This document shows positions 26,301 through 33,300 of a stretch of DNA of 64,000 nt, piece after piece. Made by a program: the position numbers and the translations under genes. The stretch is from the NCBI GenBank assembly GCA_008921705.1, contig VFFE01005959.1:216313-280312 (forward strand). Reading direction: 5' to 3'. Source of the stretch: Burhinus oedicnemus. Its lineage: Eukaryota > Chordata > Aves > Charadriiformes > Burhinidae. The notes beneath the pieces are model-generated. The model saw only the letters and a list, made by a program, of their open reading frames with translations, was not told the DNA's origin and did no database searches. Each line of letters opens with the position of its first letter. Position 1 is the stretch's first letter.

Positions 26301-28781
26301 CCCATGACTCATCATCAAATTCTACACAAATCTACAGAAAGGAAACAAAGTGAAGGAGTGACTAACCATAAAATTCAGACACATACAACATGAGAAAGGA
26401 TAAACAACCATCAGTTTCCTCAAAAAAAAATCAAAAGTACTTATAATGCAAACACAATTACTGCCTTTCCGTCACACAATCAAGCAGTCACTAAAGCATC
26501 CCAGCTTGACCTACTATTTTATAAGTGATAGTCAATGTTAACTGGTTTGTCATCATTACTGTCACACAAACCATTAATATTCCCATTTAACTCTACAACC
26601 TTCCTGCCTCAAAAGGACAGTTAAACACAGTGACTTGACCAGTTTCTTTGGGATGGCATTACTCTTCTTTCATAAGCAACATGGAGAGATCCACAAAGGT
26701 TTGAGGAAAGACCACAAATACAACTTTGCCTAAATACAGGAATTGGAATGTCTTGATAGAGAACACTACTCGGAAAAAATCATTCCCTCTTCCCATGAAA
26801 TACAATAATCCAGTCTAAGTACATTTAACTAACAGCACAGAAATCTCAGTTGAGTGAATCTTAGAAACATTCCCTTGTGTTTAGCTTCCCTCTAAGCAGA
26901 AAGGCAAGTAAAAGCACGCACACAAAACAGCATTACCACAGACAGGAGTCATAAAACTAATGGGTGCAGAAATGAATTTAGTCATTTTGAAGTTCATGGA
27001 AACAACGAAAGAGATAAGCAAATAATGCAAGTACCAGAACCAGAATGGCTTGTTTTGTCTACAGTATGAACACTGCACAAACAGGAAAATACAGGTGAGA
27101 AAATACTTTCAAAATTATTGACAACCCTTCTATTTTGTAGCTTGCTCCTGACACAATACAAAAAGACTAAATATTTCTACTGCTTTAGAGACTTCCCCCC
27201 TCCATCACTATTTTGGGTCTAACTATACATTACTCTTCCACAGAGCTGTGAGAGAGGAAAAGAGATAGCATGGGTTTTGGTACAAAAGCTCTCTGTGCCT
27301 TAATTGTCTACTTTGCAACTTCTTTAACACTTTCACTGGAGAATGCATTAAGTCAATCGCTTCTGGCAGAACCGTAACCAGTTACAAGGCTCACAGTAAA
27401 GTCCCCAACAGCACCTGCTCCTTCTCCTTTTAAGTCCCAGAGAAGGTACTTAAGAAGAGATTTCTGCAGCAGCAACATCCTCCTCCACACTCCAAGTACG
27501 GCATGGGCACAGCCCTGCCGGCCAAAGATGGAGAAAGCTCCACCCCTGCCGCAGATCCACAACAAGAGGCTCGGCCTCTAACAACTCGCAACTCTTCATA
27601 ACAGATCCCAAAGTTTGCCCTTTCAAGAAAGGGTTAGAAACACGTACAATCTCTTCTTGTTTGGCAAGAAGCAGGTGCTTCTTCCATTAATCTGAGGTCA
27701 CAAAGTTCTTCCCATCAAAAAAAAAGGCAAGTTAACCAGTTTTATTGAAAGATGGTACTGTTGTTTCTGTTGTAGAACAGCCTGCCACCAAAGTCTCTTG
27801 TAGAAAAAAATACAAGGACCACGTAACAAGATGCTGTTACTATAATGGAGTTTTGTCCTTAGCAAGTACTTTGTATGCTATAGTAATTGCTCAGACATGG
27901 TTGAATAGTTCTACTGACTACAGTTGCCAATTAGCCCCATAAGAGCTTCACAGTCAAACTGTGAAAGTCGCTTGACTTCCACCCAAACTATATAGTTCAG
28001 AAGTTACACTAAGTTTGCAATAATTGATTGCGTGTTTAGAAATCCTGTTGGTAATCATTAAGAAGTAGCTACCATGCAAGAAGAGTCTGAGAAACCTCCA
28101 ACACCATACGTGAATTTGGTATGTCTTTCAAGACAGTCGAAGTACTTGTTCATTACCAGCTACTTCAAAGAGCAAGAAAGAAAAGTCACCAATCCCATCA
28201 ACTTAGGAGTGTTTTGGTTTCATAAGTAACTACAACCTACGGAAAAAAAAAGTTATTTACAACCAGCAAGATCTTAAATTGCACTTAGGAAATACACAGA
28301 AATAAACCTACGCACAGCAGGTGCAATAAAAACCTAAATTTTTCAAAATGCTAGTAGAAAAAAGCACATTTATAATGAGTTTGAGGTAATTTCCAGCATT
28401 AGTACAAGCACATTGGGGTCTTTAGCCAAAGGTACATGTTTTCAAGCATATTAAGCAGGCAAGTTGACCAAGAAAACCTCTCTCCCCCAACAACAACATA
28501 TATTTGTGTGTGTGTATACACACACCAATACACATGCACACACACGAAGTTACCAGCTCACAGGGTAAACATTCTCGTTTCAGAAGGGCTCTTTGGAAGT
28601 TCCCAGTTACCTTCAGGTCTTGTTTGGATATGTCCGTGTGCGAAACTGCTCGGATCCTGCCTGACTTCCAGGGCCATTCCGAGATGCGATTGGTGTCCCA
28701 CGACCTGTCGTCTTCCTCCGACAGGCAGAGAAACCTCTTCCCCACGAGCAGCGACCAGCTCCCCTCGAGCCTCAGCACCAT
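677..28781 (-). CDS. KDM3A: KDM3A lysine demethylase 3A (22 coding exons, 3' end outside window)
   Basis: Nuclear Fe(II)/2-oxoglutarate-dependent dioxygenase that removes mono- and dimethyl marks from histone H3 lysine 9 and acts as a coactivator of nuclear receptors (known for the family). Twenty-two exons join in consistent phase to 1195 codons with no stop. Visible landmarks: conserved N-terminus beginning MVLRLEGSW; a long disordered middle (about residues 245 to 515); a C-rich zinc finger at about 669 to 694 (C669, C672, C683, C686, C691, C694); an LxxLL nuclear-receptor box (LRNLL) at 888 to 892; the start of the JmjC domain with the iron-binding HLD triad part H1124/D1126. The second catalytic histidine and about 130 C-terminal residues should lie left of base 1. 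KDM3B and JMJD1C are the paralogues; the N-terminus, middle region and the REEP1 neighbour favour KDM3A. Exons are listed separately. Confidence 0.97.
905..1024 (-). CDS. KDM3A: KDM3A coding exon 21, JmjC Fe(II) site (residues 1109-1149)
   Basis: 120 bases. Encodes [20 protein letters not shown] and [14 protein letters not shown]1124 and D1126 in NLHLDV are the first two of the three iron ligands of the JmjC active site, so the catalytic signature is intact as far as can be seen. Acceptor GTTTCAG, donor GTAAAG. Confidence 0.97.
1840..1970 (-). CDS. KDM3A: KDM3A coding exon 20, JmjC domain (residues 1065-1109)
   Basis: 131 bases. Encodes [20 protein letters not shown] and [20 protein letters not shown], nearly identical to mammals (one visible change: GGKL for DGKL). 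Acceptor TACTTTAG, donor GTAAGG. Confidence 0.97.
2533..2623 (-). CDS. KDM3A: KDM3A coding exon 19 (residues 1035-1065)
   Basis: 91 bases. Encodes [20 protein letters not shown] and [11 protein letters not shown]; the [12 protein letters not shown] stretch is highly conserved and lies at the beginning of the JmjC domain. Acceptor ACAATAG, donor GTATGA. Confidence 0.96.
3514..3685 (-). CDS. KDM3A: KDM3A coding exon 18 (residues 978-1035)
   Basis: 172 bases. Encodes [20 protein letters not shown], then [20 protein letters not shown], leading into the JmjC fold. Acceptor TTTATAG, donor GTAAGT. Confidence 0.96.
4099..4335 (-). CDS. KDM3A: KDM3A coding exon 17 (residues 899-977)
   Basis: 237 bases, phase 0 at both ends. 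Encodes [20 protein letters not shown], then [20 protein letters not shown] and ends [11 protein letters not shown], very close to mammals. Its acceptor (AAATCAG) is preceded by 24 consecutive T on the minus strand. Confidence 0.95.
5117..5286 (-). CDS. KDM3A: KDM3A coding exon 16, LxxLL motif (residues 842-898)
   Basis: 170 bases. Encodes [20 protein letters not shown], then [20 protein letters not shown] and LLNSSGGK. The LRNLL at residues 888 to 892 is the LxxLL nuclear-receptor interaction box at the same place as in the human protein. Acceptor TTATTTCAG, donor GTATAT. Confidence 0.95.
5770..5956 (-). CDS. KDM3A: KDM3A coding exon 15 (residues 780-842)
   Basis: 187 bases. Encodes a variable linker starting [15 protein letters not shown] and ending with the conserved [16 protein letters not shown]. 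Acceptor TTTTTTCAG; donor GTGTGT, weaker than the others but fixed by the reading frame. Confidence 0.92.
6715..6825 (-). repeat. MIR-like relic in KDM3A intron
   Basis: Plus strand TTTACAGAAAGAAAGGCACA, then TTTGTCCAGGGTCACTGAGG matches the reverse complement of the MIR core. Same orientation as KDM3A. Confidence 0.5.
7136..7182. repeat. T/G-rich low-complexity tract
   Basis: TTTTTTGTTTGTTTGTTTGG and GGGTTTTGTTTTTTTTTT: GTTT units with G interruptions. Similar tracts are at 15160 to 15226, 16377 to 16432 and 35210 to 35256. Confidence 0.8.
7717..7844 (-). CDS. KDM3A: KDM3A coding exon 14 (residues 737-779)
   Basis: 128 bases. Encodes [20 protein letters not shown], the NCPCANKQF cysteine pair and ends ...KEDSKQ in phase 0. 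Conserved with mammals, including the NCPC motif. Donor GTATTA. Confidence 0.95.
8178..8273 (-). CDS. KDM3A: KDM3A coding exon 13 (residues 705-737)
   Basis: 96 bases. Encodes [20 protein letters not shown] and [12 protein letters not shown]. The acidic DDDSD start differs from the mammalian QQGAAYK stretch; the remainder is conserved. Acceptor GTTTTACAG, donor GTATTT. Confidence 0.94.
8504..8656 (-). CDS. KDM3A: KDM3A coding exon 12, zinc finger (residues 654-705)
   Basis: 153 bases. Encodes [20 protein letters not shown] and the rest of the KDM3-type zinc finger: CDVC, then CSKC, then CVDC, with conserved H680 and W681 between the pairs. This finger is required for demethylase activity in the mammalian protein (known). 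Acceptor TTACCACAG, donor GTGAGA. Confidence 0.96.
8657..11666 (-). other. KDM3A intron 11 (3 kb) with assembly gap
   Basis: Contains short poly-A/T runs (8960s, 10370s, 10490s, 11200s, 11250s) and the first N gap followed by a long T run. No coding or RNA gene signal recognised. Confidence 0.75.
11318..11337. other. Assembly gap (20 N) beside poly-T
   Basis: Twenty N bases followed directly by about 29 T. The fixed length suggests a placeholder of unknown true size; the homopolymer probably caused the break. Confidence 0.95.
11667..11881 (-). CDS. KDM3A: KDM3A coding exon 11 (residues 582-654)
   Basis: 215 bases. Encodes [20 protein letters not shown] through [19 protein letters not shown], nearly identical to mammalian KDM3A. 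Acceptor TTTCCACAG behind a run of 8 C; donor GTAAGA. Confidence 0.96.
11882..14198 (-). other. KDM3A intron 10
   Basis: 2.3 kb of intron. A G-run of 9 to 10 lies at about 13130 to 13140. Nothing else recognisable. Confidence 0.7.
14199..14400 (-). CDS. KDM3A: KDM3A coding exon 10 (residues 515-582)
   Basis: 202 bases. Encodes [19 protein letters not shown], a CREC pair in [12 protein letters not shown], and FCRFFHFRR, all strongly conserved with mammals. The cysteines precede the annotated zinc finger and may contribute to the same metal-binding region (inference). Acceptor CCCTGCAG, donor GTAAGA. Confidence 0.95.
14401..15649 (-). other. KDM3A intron 9
   Basis: 1.25 kb of intron; a G/T-rich low-complexity tract occupies about 15160 to 15226. 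No exon or RNA gene seen. Confidence 0.7.
15650..16212 (-). CDS. KDM3A: KDM3A coding exon 9, large disordered exon (residues 327-515)
   Basis: 563 bases, by far the largest coding exon here. Encodes a Ser/Thr/Asn-rich, low-complexity region beginning [19 protein letters not shown] and ending ...VQDN plus one base. Similarity to mammalian KDM3A is patchy (SLPE, SCLNT, FPKECV match weakly), as expected for the fast-evolving disordered linker between the N-terminal and catalytic halves. Acceptor GTGTTTCAG, donor GTAAGT. Confidence 0.92.
16213..17610 (-). other. KDM3A intron 8
   Basis: 1.4 kb of intron; T/G-rich tract at about 16377 to 16432. No other recognisable element. Confidence 0.7.
17611..17762 (-). 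CDS. KDM3A: KDM3A coding exon 8 (residues 277-327, split codon)
   Basis: 152 bases. Encodes [22 protein letters not shown] and ends ...[13 protein letters not shown] with two bases of the last codon; the VQSVPT and NSPPNLGA motifs match mammals. Low-complexity, proline-rich, predicted disordered. Acceptor CCCTTACAG, donor GTAAGG. Confidence 0.92.
17763..19955 (-). other. KDM3A intron 7
   Basis: 2.2 kb of intron. I see no repeats, RNA genes or coding similarity in it. Confidence 0.65.
19956..20044 (-). CDS. KDM3A: KDM3A coding exon 7 (residues 247-276)
   Basis: 89 bases. Encodes [16 protein letters not shown]... and ends ...KSSPE in phase 0. The KRKSSEN stretch, basic and likely a nuclear localisation element (inference), is conserved with mammals. 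Acceptor CTCTTCCAG, donor GTAATG. Only 84 bases of intron separate it from exon 6. Confidence 0.93.
20129..20201 (-). CDS. KDM3A: KDM3A coding exon 6 (residues 223-247, split codon)
   Basis: 73 bases, the smallest coding exon of the gene here. Encodes [20 protein letters not shown] and ends with one base of the next codon. Acceptor CTCTCCAAG, donor GTAAGA. Confidence 0.93.
20696..20820 (-). CDS. KDM3A: KDM3A coding exon 5 (residues 181-222)
   Basis: 125 bases. Encodes [20 protein letters not shown] and on to EVNCQE, matching the conserved [12 protein letters not shown] region. Acceptor TGTTTAAG is unusual in having AAG; donor GTAAGA. Confidence 0.94.
20821..21713 (-). other. KDM3A intron 4
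   Basis: 0.9 kb of AT-rich intron. Nothing recognised. Confidence 0.65.
21714..21816 (-). CDS. KDM3A: KDM3A coding exon 4 (residues 147-181, split codon)
   Basis: 103 bases starting in phase 0 with DMDSSRLPL and ending with one base of the next codon (GTACAA donor). The acceptor tract contains a run of 12 C on the minus strand (12 G at 21826 to 21837 on the plus strand). Confidence 0.93.
21817..23431 (-). other. KDM3A intron 3
   Basis: 1.6 kb of intron with a T run at about 22490 to 22503. Open frames here show no family similarity. Confidence 0.65.
23432..23542 (-). CDS. KDM3A: KDM3A coding exon 3 (residues 110-146)
   Basis: 111 bases, 37 codons, phase 0 at both ends. Encodes [13 protein letters not shown] through [11 protein letters not shown], closely matching the family. 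Acceptor TTTTCTAG, donor GTAACC. Confidence 0.95.
23543..26175 (-). other. KDM3A intron 2, GC-AG type, containing a CR1 copy
   Basis: Read on the minus strand the intron begins GCAAGT after ...CCTGCCATG and ends TTTTCTAG. GC-AG introns are a known minority class of U2-type introns and typically have an otherwise strong donor consensus, as here. A CR1 3' end lies inside at about 23912 to 24335. Confidence 0.85.
23912..24335 (-). mobile_element. CR1 LINE, 5'-truncated 3' end
   Basis: The plus strand reads GGAATTGTTTGGGTTGGAAG at the left and CTTGTGCTCTAGACCCCTC at the right, the reverse complement of the avian CR1 3' region and 3' UTR. So the element is on the minus strand, the same orientation as KDM3A. 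About 420 bases, modest divergence, no coding capacity. CR1 is the dominant LINE of birds. Confidence 0.93.
26176..26331 (-). CDS. KDM3A: KDM3A coding exon 2 (residues 58-109)
   Basis: 156 bases, 52 codons, phase 0 at both ends. Encodes [10 protein letters not shown]...KRRWMEVY and ends ...VQWPAM, matching the N-terminal domain of vertebrate KDM3A. Acceptor is TTTCTGTAG. The exon must end after the ATG codon for methionine 109, where the intron begins GCAAGT rather than GT; the only nearby GT (three bases further) would shift the frame of the next exon. Confidence 0.93.
26332..28610 (-). other. KDM3A intron 1 of the coding part
   Basis: 2.3 kb of intron. A CA/TG-rich simple repeat lies at about 28505 to 28545. 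No further elements recognised. Confidence 0.65.
28505..28545. repeat. TG/CA dinucleotide-rich simple repeat
   Basis: Interrupted run reading TGTGTGTGTGTATACACACA then CACA-rich sequence; it is close to self-complementary and could form a hairpin. It lies about 65 bases inside the intron from the coding exon 1 donor. Confidence 0.75.
28611..28781 (-). CDS. KDM3A: KDM3A coding exon 1 (residues 1-57), start codon
   Basis: The start codon occupies 28781 to 28779 with A at -3 and G at +4, a good Kozak context, and an in-frame TGA lies three codons upstream (28790 to 28788), so no longer N-terminus is possible in this exon. It encodes the conserved start of KDM3A, including the SEWPWKSG and RAVSHTD stretches, and ends after DLK in phase 0 at a GTAACT donor. 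A pyrimidine-rich tract followed by AG just upstream (exon edge at about 28799) suggests that this is the second exon of the mRNA, behind a non-coding first exon. Confidence 0.95.
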
Positions 28782-28799
28782 TTTAACTCATCGGGAGGC
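28782..28799 (-). other. 5' UTR part of KDM3A exon 2 and candidate splice acceptor
   Basis: On the minus strand a long pyrimidine tract (T10 followed by CT-rich sequence, about 28801 to 28845) ends in CCTGGAG, giving an acceptor with the exon edge at about 28799, 18 bases before the start codon. Other vertebrate KDM3A genes also have a non-coding first exon (known); the exact acceptor here is inferred. Confidence 0.5.
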
Positions 28800-29354
28800 C
28801 TCCAGGGAGGAAACCGACGGAAGGAGGAGAGAAAAAAAAACAAACCAACGCGGCAGTCAGCTGGCAGGCCGCGCTCCCAGCCCCGCCGGCGGACTCGCCC
28901 CCCGCCCGCCTTCCTTCACAGGGAGCCGCGGGGGTCAAGGCGGGCGGGAGCAGCGCTGCTTCCTTCTTCCTCTCCCCGTCCTCCCCCCTCCCCCTCTCCC
29001 TCCGTCCCCCGCTTCTTTTCAAGCGGCTCAAGCCGAGTCCTCAGACACCCACAGGATGCTTCTTTGCCTACGGTCCTGTTAATCATTGCCTCAGTGGGGG
29101 TGGAAGCAAATACCACAAGCTGCTGCAGTGCAGCTCCCAGCCATTCCCACCCCGGCCGGCCGCCACCCGGCCTCCTCAGCCTGCCCCCGCCGCCTCTTTG
29201 TTCCCTCCTTCCGAGAAGAAGCGGGGGGGTGGCAGCTGAAGGGAAGGCAGGGAAGCAGCAGACCGGGCCAAGCTCCTTCCGGACGCCTTTCCGCCTCCCC
29301 AACACCCCCCTCCTGCCCGCCCAGGCAGCCCTCGAGCCTCGCCCCTGCCCTCAC

Positions 29355-29550
29355 CNNNNNNNNNNNNNNNNNNNNGCCCCGCGGTGACACGGCGCCCGGG
29401 CAGCGGGCTCCGCGAACGCGGCGCTTCCCCTCCGCCCCCAGCAACAGCCGCTGCGGCGGATCCACCGCTACTACTCGGCCCCGCGCTCGCGCACACACCC
29501 CCTCACCCGCGCGCCCGCCCCCCGCCCCGGCCCGCGGCCGGCCCCCGCCG
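29355..29550 (-). other. Candidate non-coding first exon of KDM3A (interrupted by gap)
   Basis: On the minus strand a strong donor G|GTGAGG lies at 29354 to 29353, with the last exon base at 29355 directly beside the N gap. Two minus-strand CCAAT boxes at 29568 to 29572 and 29620 to 29624 are at a suitable distance for a start site around 29450 to 29550. The transcript start itself cannot be read from the sequence; the upper coordinate is approximate. Confidence 0.4.
29356..29375. other. Assembly gap (20 N) in the KDM3A promoter CpG island
   Basis: Twenty N bases in very GC-rich sequence, a typical failure point of short-read assemblies. True missing length is unknown. Confidence 0.95.
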
Positions 29551-29565
29551 CTCCGTCCCTCGCTT

Positions 29566-29626
29566 CTATTGGCTCCCCCGCGCCAGAGGGGCGGGGCTCG
29601 CGGCAAGTCTCCCGCTGCGATTGGCC
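29566..29626 (-). promoter_or_regulatory. Two inverted CCAAT boxes and a GC box (KDM3A core promoter)
   Basis: ATTGG at 29568 to 29572 and 29620 to 29624 (CCAAT on the minus strand) and GGGGCGGGGCT at about 29589 to 29599, a Sp1-type GC box. Their orientation and spacing fit NF-Y/Sp1 driven transcription of KDM3A toward lower coordinates. Confidence 0.6.
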
Positions 29627-29984
29627 TGGAGGGGAGGTGCCCGCGCTCCTGGCCACGCCTCGAAACCGTTGCTCAGCAGATGGCGGATAAAAAAATGGGT
29701 ATCCTTCCGCAAAGCTTCGAGTGAAGGAGTCCGCTAGCCCGCCCACGTCCACGAAGAGGCCAAAGATAGGGCCAAACGGAAAACCAAACATGTTTTAGGC
29801 CGTAGCGTGCCTTCAGGTTTATGTTTCTGCCTCAGGCGAGCTGAGTCTTAACCTATAAGGGCCGCCTTTGCAGCCGGCGGAGGGATCTGGGGGAAGGCAA
29901 GAGGCGTGAAATGGCCGCTTATACGTGCGGTTCGCGGCGTACTCAGATATAGCACAGGGGGAGGGGGCACCTGTGGCGTACTTC

Positions 29985-30100
29985 TGCGCAAGCGCAGACC
30001 GGCGCGGTGCACCTGCGGGGGCGCTGCGGGCAGCCTTCTGCGCAGGCGCAGATGGGGAAGGGCTGGACACCTGCTCGGCAGCCGCGTCTGCGCCTGCGCA
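29985..30100. promoter_or_regulatory. Cluster of three NRF1-like palindromes
   Basis: TGCGCAAGCGCA (29985 to 29996), TGCGCAGGCGCA (30039 to 30050) and TGCGCCTGCGCA (30089 to 30100) match the NRF1 consensus of two GCGCA half-sites facing each other. The first two sit in longer direct repeats starting CTTCTGCGCA 54 bases apart; the third has the inverse flank. NRF1 (nuclear respiratory factor 1) sites commonly mark bidirectional CpG-island promoters. Confidence 0.7.
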
Positions 30101-30156
30101 GTGGGGGTTCGGCGGCGCCGGAGGACGGGCGGAGGCGAGGCGGTGGCCTGTGGTAG

Positions 30157-30168
30157 GCCACCATCTTG
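30157..30168 (-). promoter_or_regulatory. YY1-like site
   Basis: The minus strand reads CAAGATGGTGGC, close to the YY1 consensus AAGATGGCGGC, which often lies at or just downstream of start sites. A second related motif, AGATGGCGG, is at about 29678 to 29686 on the plus strand. Confidence 0.45.
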
Positions 30169-30169
30169 T

Positions 30170-30308
30170 TTGGCCGCCTTGGAGGCTGAGGGGGACTGGG
30201 AACGGCTGGCTCCTGCGCGATAGGAGAAGTTGCAAAGGAAAAAATAATGTGTACTAGAGGTTCCTTGGGAGGATGACAGGCTTCAGAGAAGCTCTAGTTG
30301 TAGTTGAG
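30170..30308 (+). ncRNA. Candidate first exon of a divergent non-coding transcript
   Basis: Downstream (plus strand) of the NRF1 cluster and YY1-like motif the sequence reaches GAG|GTGAGT at 30308/30309, a perfect U2 5' splice site. No conserved reading frame is present. Divergent lncRNAs from CpG-island promoters are common; existence, start and exon borders here are inferred only. Confidence 0.25.
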
Positions 30309-33300
30309 GTGAGTTATGTGGTTGTATCTACAGACAAATGTCTTCTGCCACCTCAGATCCTTTATTCATGTCATGGAAGGCCTATGTGCTCTTATGAAAG
30401 ACTGTAGCCAAGTTTATAAGAGAACCATGTAGTTAGAATATGGTAACGAGCTAGCTGATTGTATTCTGCAGCGACCTAGCAAGACACGCATATTCATCTC
30501 TTACCACAAGACTTTTCTACCAGAGGATGTGGGAGGTAGATCAGAAATGAAGAAAGGACCCAAGGCCAAGAAGCTGTTGAGTCATCCGGTTTACTGGAAA
30601 CCTGTGATGTTCAGCTTATGCTTTCTTTGAGGTTCCTCCCATCACAAGAGAGAGCTGAGCTCCAAAAATCCCAATCAAAGAGCAGCAAGGGCTCTGCTGT
30701 AGGTGTGATATTCCTGCCACATCTTGGTCTTGCCCTCCATTTTCGCAAAACCACCAGTCCCACACTTGTGTTAAATGGATTTTTAAAGCTTTTCCCACCA
30801 ATTTTCTTCAGGACTCTCTACTGGCCACTTGTCTACTGCTACATTCAAACAAGCACATTCATGTATGAAATCAAAAGGCACAAAAAATTCATCATGCACC
30901 ATGTTGAGGGGAGTTCTGTCTTTCACACCACAGATACCAGGCAGCCCAAATTCCTTCGTAACTTTAAGGCCTCTTCAGTGATTCCTAGCAATGAGATGAA
31001 CCCAGTAATATGTAGCATTTTCAGCAGGGAAAACAAACAAACAAACAAAAGTGAATAATAGAAAATGAGTCTAACATATCAGCAACTACATGTAGCCTGA
31101 AGAAATACTTGTTAGTAGGCATTGAAAGGAAAAACAAGTACATTTACTTCTCAGATTTAAATATTTAATATGGAGACCAGACCTACAAAATGGAATTTGT
31201 GATAAGATATTGTATAAAGCAAGCTATATTTGAAACTACCAAATTGCTTGTTTCATTGCAGGTATTAGGCTCTTGTAACAGCAGCTGTACAATGTATACA
31301 TCATACAATATAGGCGTTGTAAACCCTCCTTACTTAAAGCCCTTAGTTTTTATGCATACGCAACACTGTGCCTCAAAGAGTAGCTGATTAATACATATAG
31401 AAAGACTGATGTTATGCAATGAGAAAGCAATATTAGTCGATACAATAGATCAAACGTTTGGTAGCACTCCAGTTGCCTAATGGTAATTTTTTTTTCATTA
31501 GCACCAGAATAAAGGAAAGCTTTAAGGAGAGATTTGAAAGACAACAATGTGGGCTTTGTGAATGAGTTGCTCCCACATGCAAAGAATAGCATGAAGATTG
31601 ATCAAAGGTGTTTTAAAATTTAATGAATTGGGTAGGTACTGGCCTAGAGGACCAAGAGTAAGAGAGCAAGCACAGGGTGATAGCTACAGTGACATAGTCC
31701 ATGAATGACCTTGAAAATGAACTTACACTTATATAGGAAATGATACTAAAAGAAGAGCCATATGATCAAAATGGAACATTCTGAATGTACATAAAGCAAA
31801 ACAAATTAAGAGAGACCAGAAGAGAAAATAGTGCAGCAGGCAGAGTACAAGGTGACAGGAGTCTGGACAAATATCATGCGTTCAGGGTGCAACTAGGTGT
31901 TCAGTCCTGAAAGAGTAGAGGTATCCAAAACCCAGGGGCTAGAAGTTGAAGCCAGATCACTTAAGATTTTTTTTATTTATTTTTAAGCAAGGAACATAAT
32001 TAGCTACTTGCTTCACTTCCTTAGGATTCTTAATTTCTTGAAGAAGTTAGATCAGGACCAAATATCTTTTTAAAATTGTCTAGCTGCTTTGAAAGTTATA
32101 AATTTGGGGTAACCAGTGAAGTCCTGGGTCAAAAAGACAATGATACAAAATTTTAAATTGTGACTATAAACATCTCTGAATTTGTTGCATAGTTTTAGAA
32201 TGTATTTCCCAGGATTTTAACCATACAATACAGAAAAATAAATACTATTATTTTTTTACCTGATTATTTCATCACCACTCACAATAATCTCCTCAAAAAC
32301 TCATGTTTACCAATAAAAAATGTGTATATATGCCCACCCTCCCTCACACAGTGTGTCAATAGAAATATCAAAATGTTCAGAAATAGATTTCAAACAAACT
32401 AACACTATGATAATGGCACAGATGCAACTATCTCACTCTGGATTGTATACATCTTGAGAACAAAATGCCATTCAAAGTACTTGCAAAACAAACTAGTGCT
32501 GTATACAAAACTGATTAAACTACAGAGCAGCAGATTTCAACCTCTTCTTCTGCCTGCAAGGAGTCTTGGCATAATTTTTTACAGCTGGCTCTACCTACTG
32601 GGTTGAACTGCTAATAGGTAAGCCTTTAGCTCCACTTTGGGAAAGGAGTAATCTCTGCAAACAGGTGCTCTTTAAACAGTAACTTCACAACACACTTGAA
32701 TAAATTCTTCCTTTCAGCCACCATTAAGTAAGTAACAGTACTGTTCTCTTGTACATGATATCACTAGGAAAAAAGCGTAAGAGGTTTTGGTTGAAGAGAA
32801 ATTTGAATTTAACAATAACATTAACTGTCATGGCGCTATGTTCTTGGATGATGTATTCTGTCATAAGTGGCAGCAGATTTTCAGGTCTCTCCTACATATC
32901 CAAGATACGCCTACAAGTTTACATGCAGTTACAACAAACTGGTCGATGCAAGGTCTTATGGATAATATTTTTTAAAATCTCTGCTGTAGTAACATTTAAA
33001 GGTCTTCGTTCTCAATCAAAGCTCCATTGAAGGCTGTACAAGCAAAAAAAAAAAAAGTGCTTTATCGTCTAATGATTAATGATGAAGGTGTAAGGATGAG
33101 TAATTAAAGTTGAAAGTGCTTATGGTCAGACTACAAAAATAGCAGCTACACCAACTAGAAACAGGGCTTTGGAAGATACCTAACAGTTTCATTTCTCCAG
33201 TATGTCTTGAGATACAGTGCTAAAGAATGAGTGGTAACAGACTACCAGAAGCTTTCTTATTCACTAGCACCAAACTGATGTAGTTTAATTACTCCTTAAG

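Larger units (their letters stand above)
28640..30215. promoter_or_regulatory. CpG island spanning the KDM3A promoter
   Basis: A sharply GC- and CpG-rich stretch in an otherwise AT-rich window, covering KDM3A coding exon 1, the presumed non-coding first exon and the upstream NRF1/YY1 cluster. No TATA box is evident, as expected for a broadly expressed gene. One assembly gap lies inside. Confidence 0.9.

Noticed and set aside
28505..28545. Hairpin at the TG/CA repeat as a functional RNA structure
   Set aside because: Self-complementarity is expected from any TG run next to a CA run; nothing indicates a specific structure.
28504..29082. 192-codon plus-strand frame over the KDM3A start region
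   Set aside because: Lies antisense to coding exon 1 and the CpG island; GC-rich sequence has few stops, and the composition (P, S, R rich) is a by-product.
29086..29724. 212-codon plus-strand and overlapping minus-strand frames across the gap
   Set aside because: Proline/arginine/alanine-rich frames caused by the CpG island and by the N gap; no motif, no splice context.
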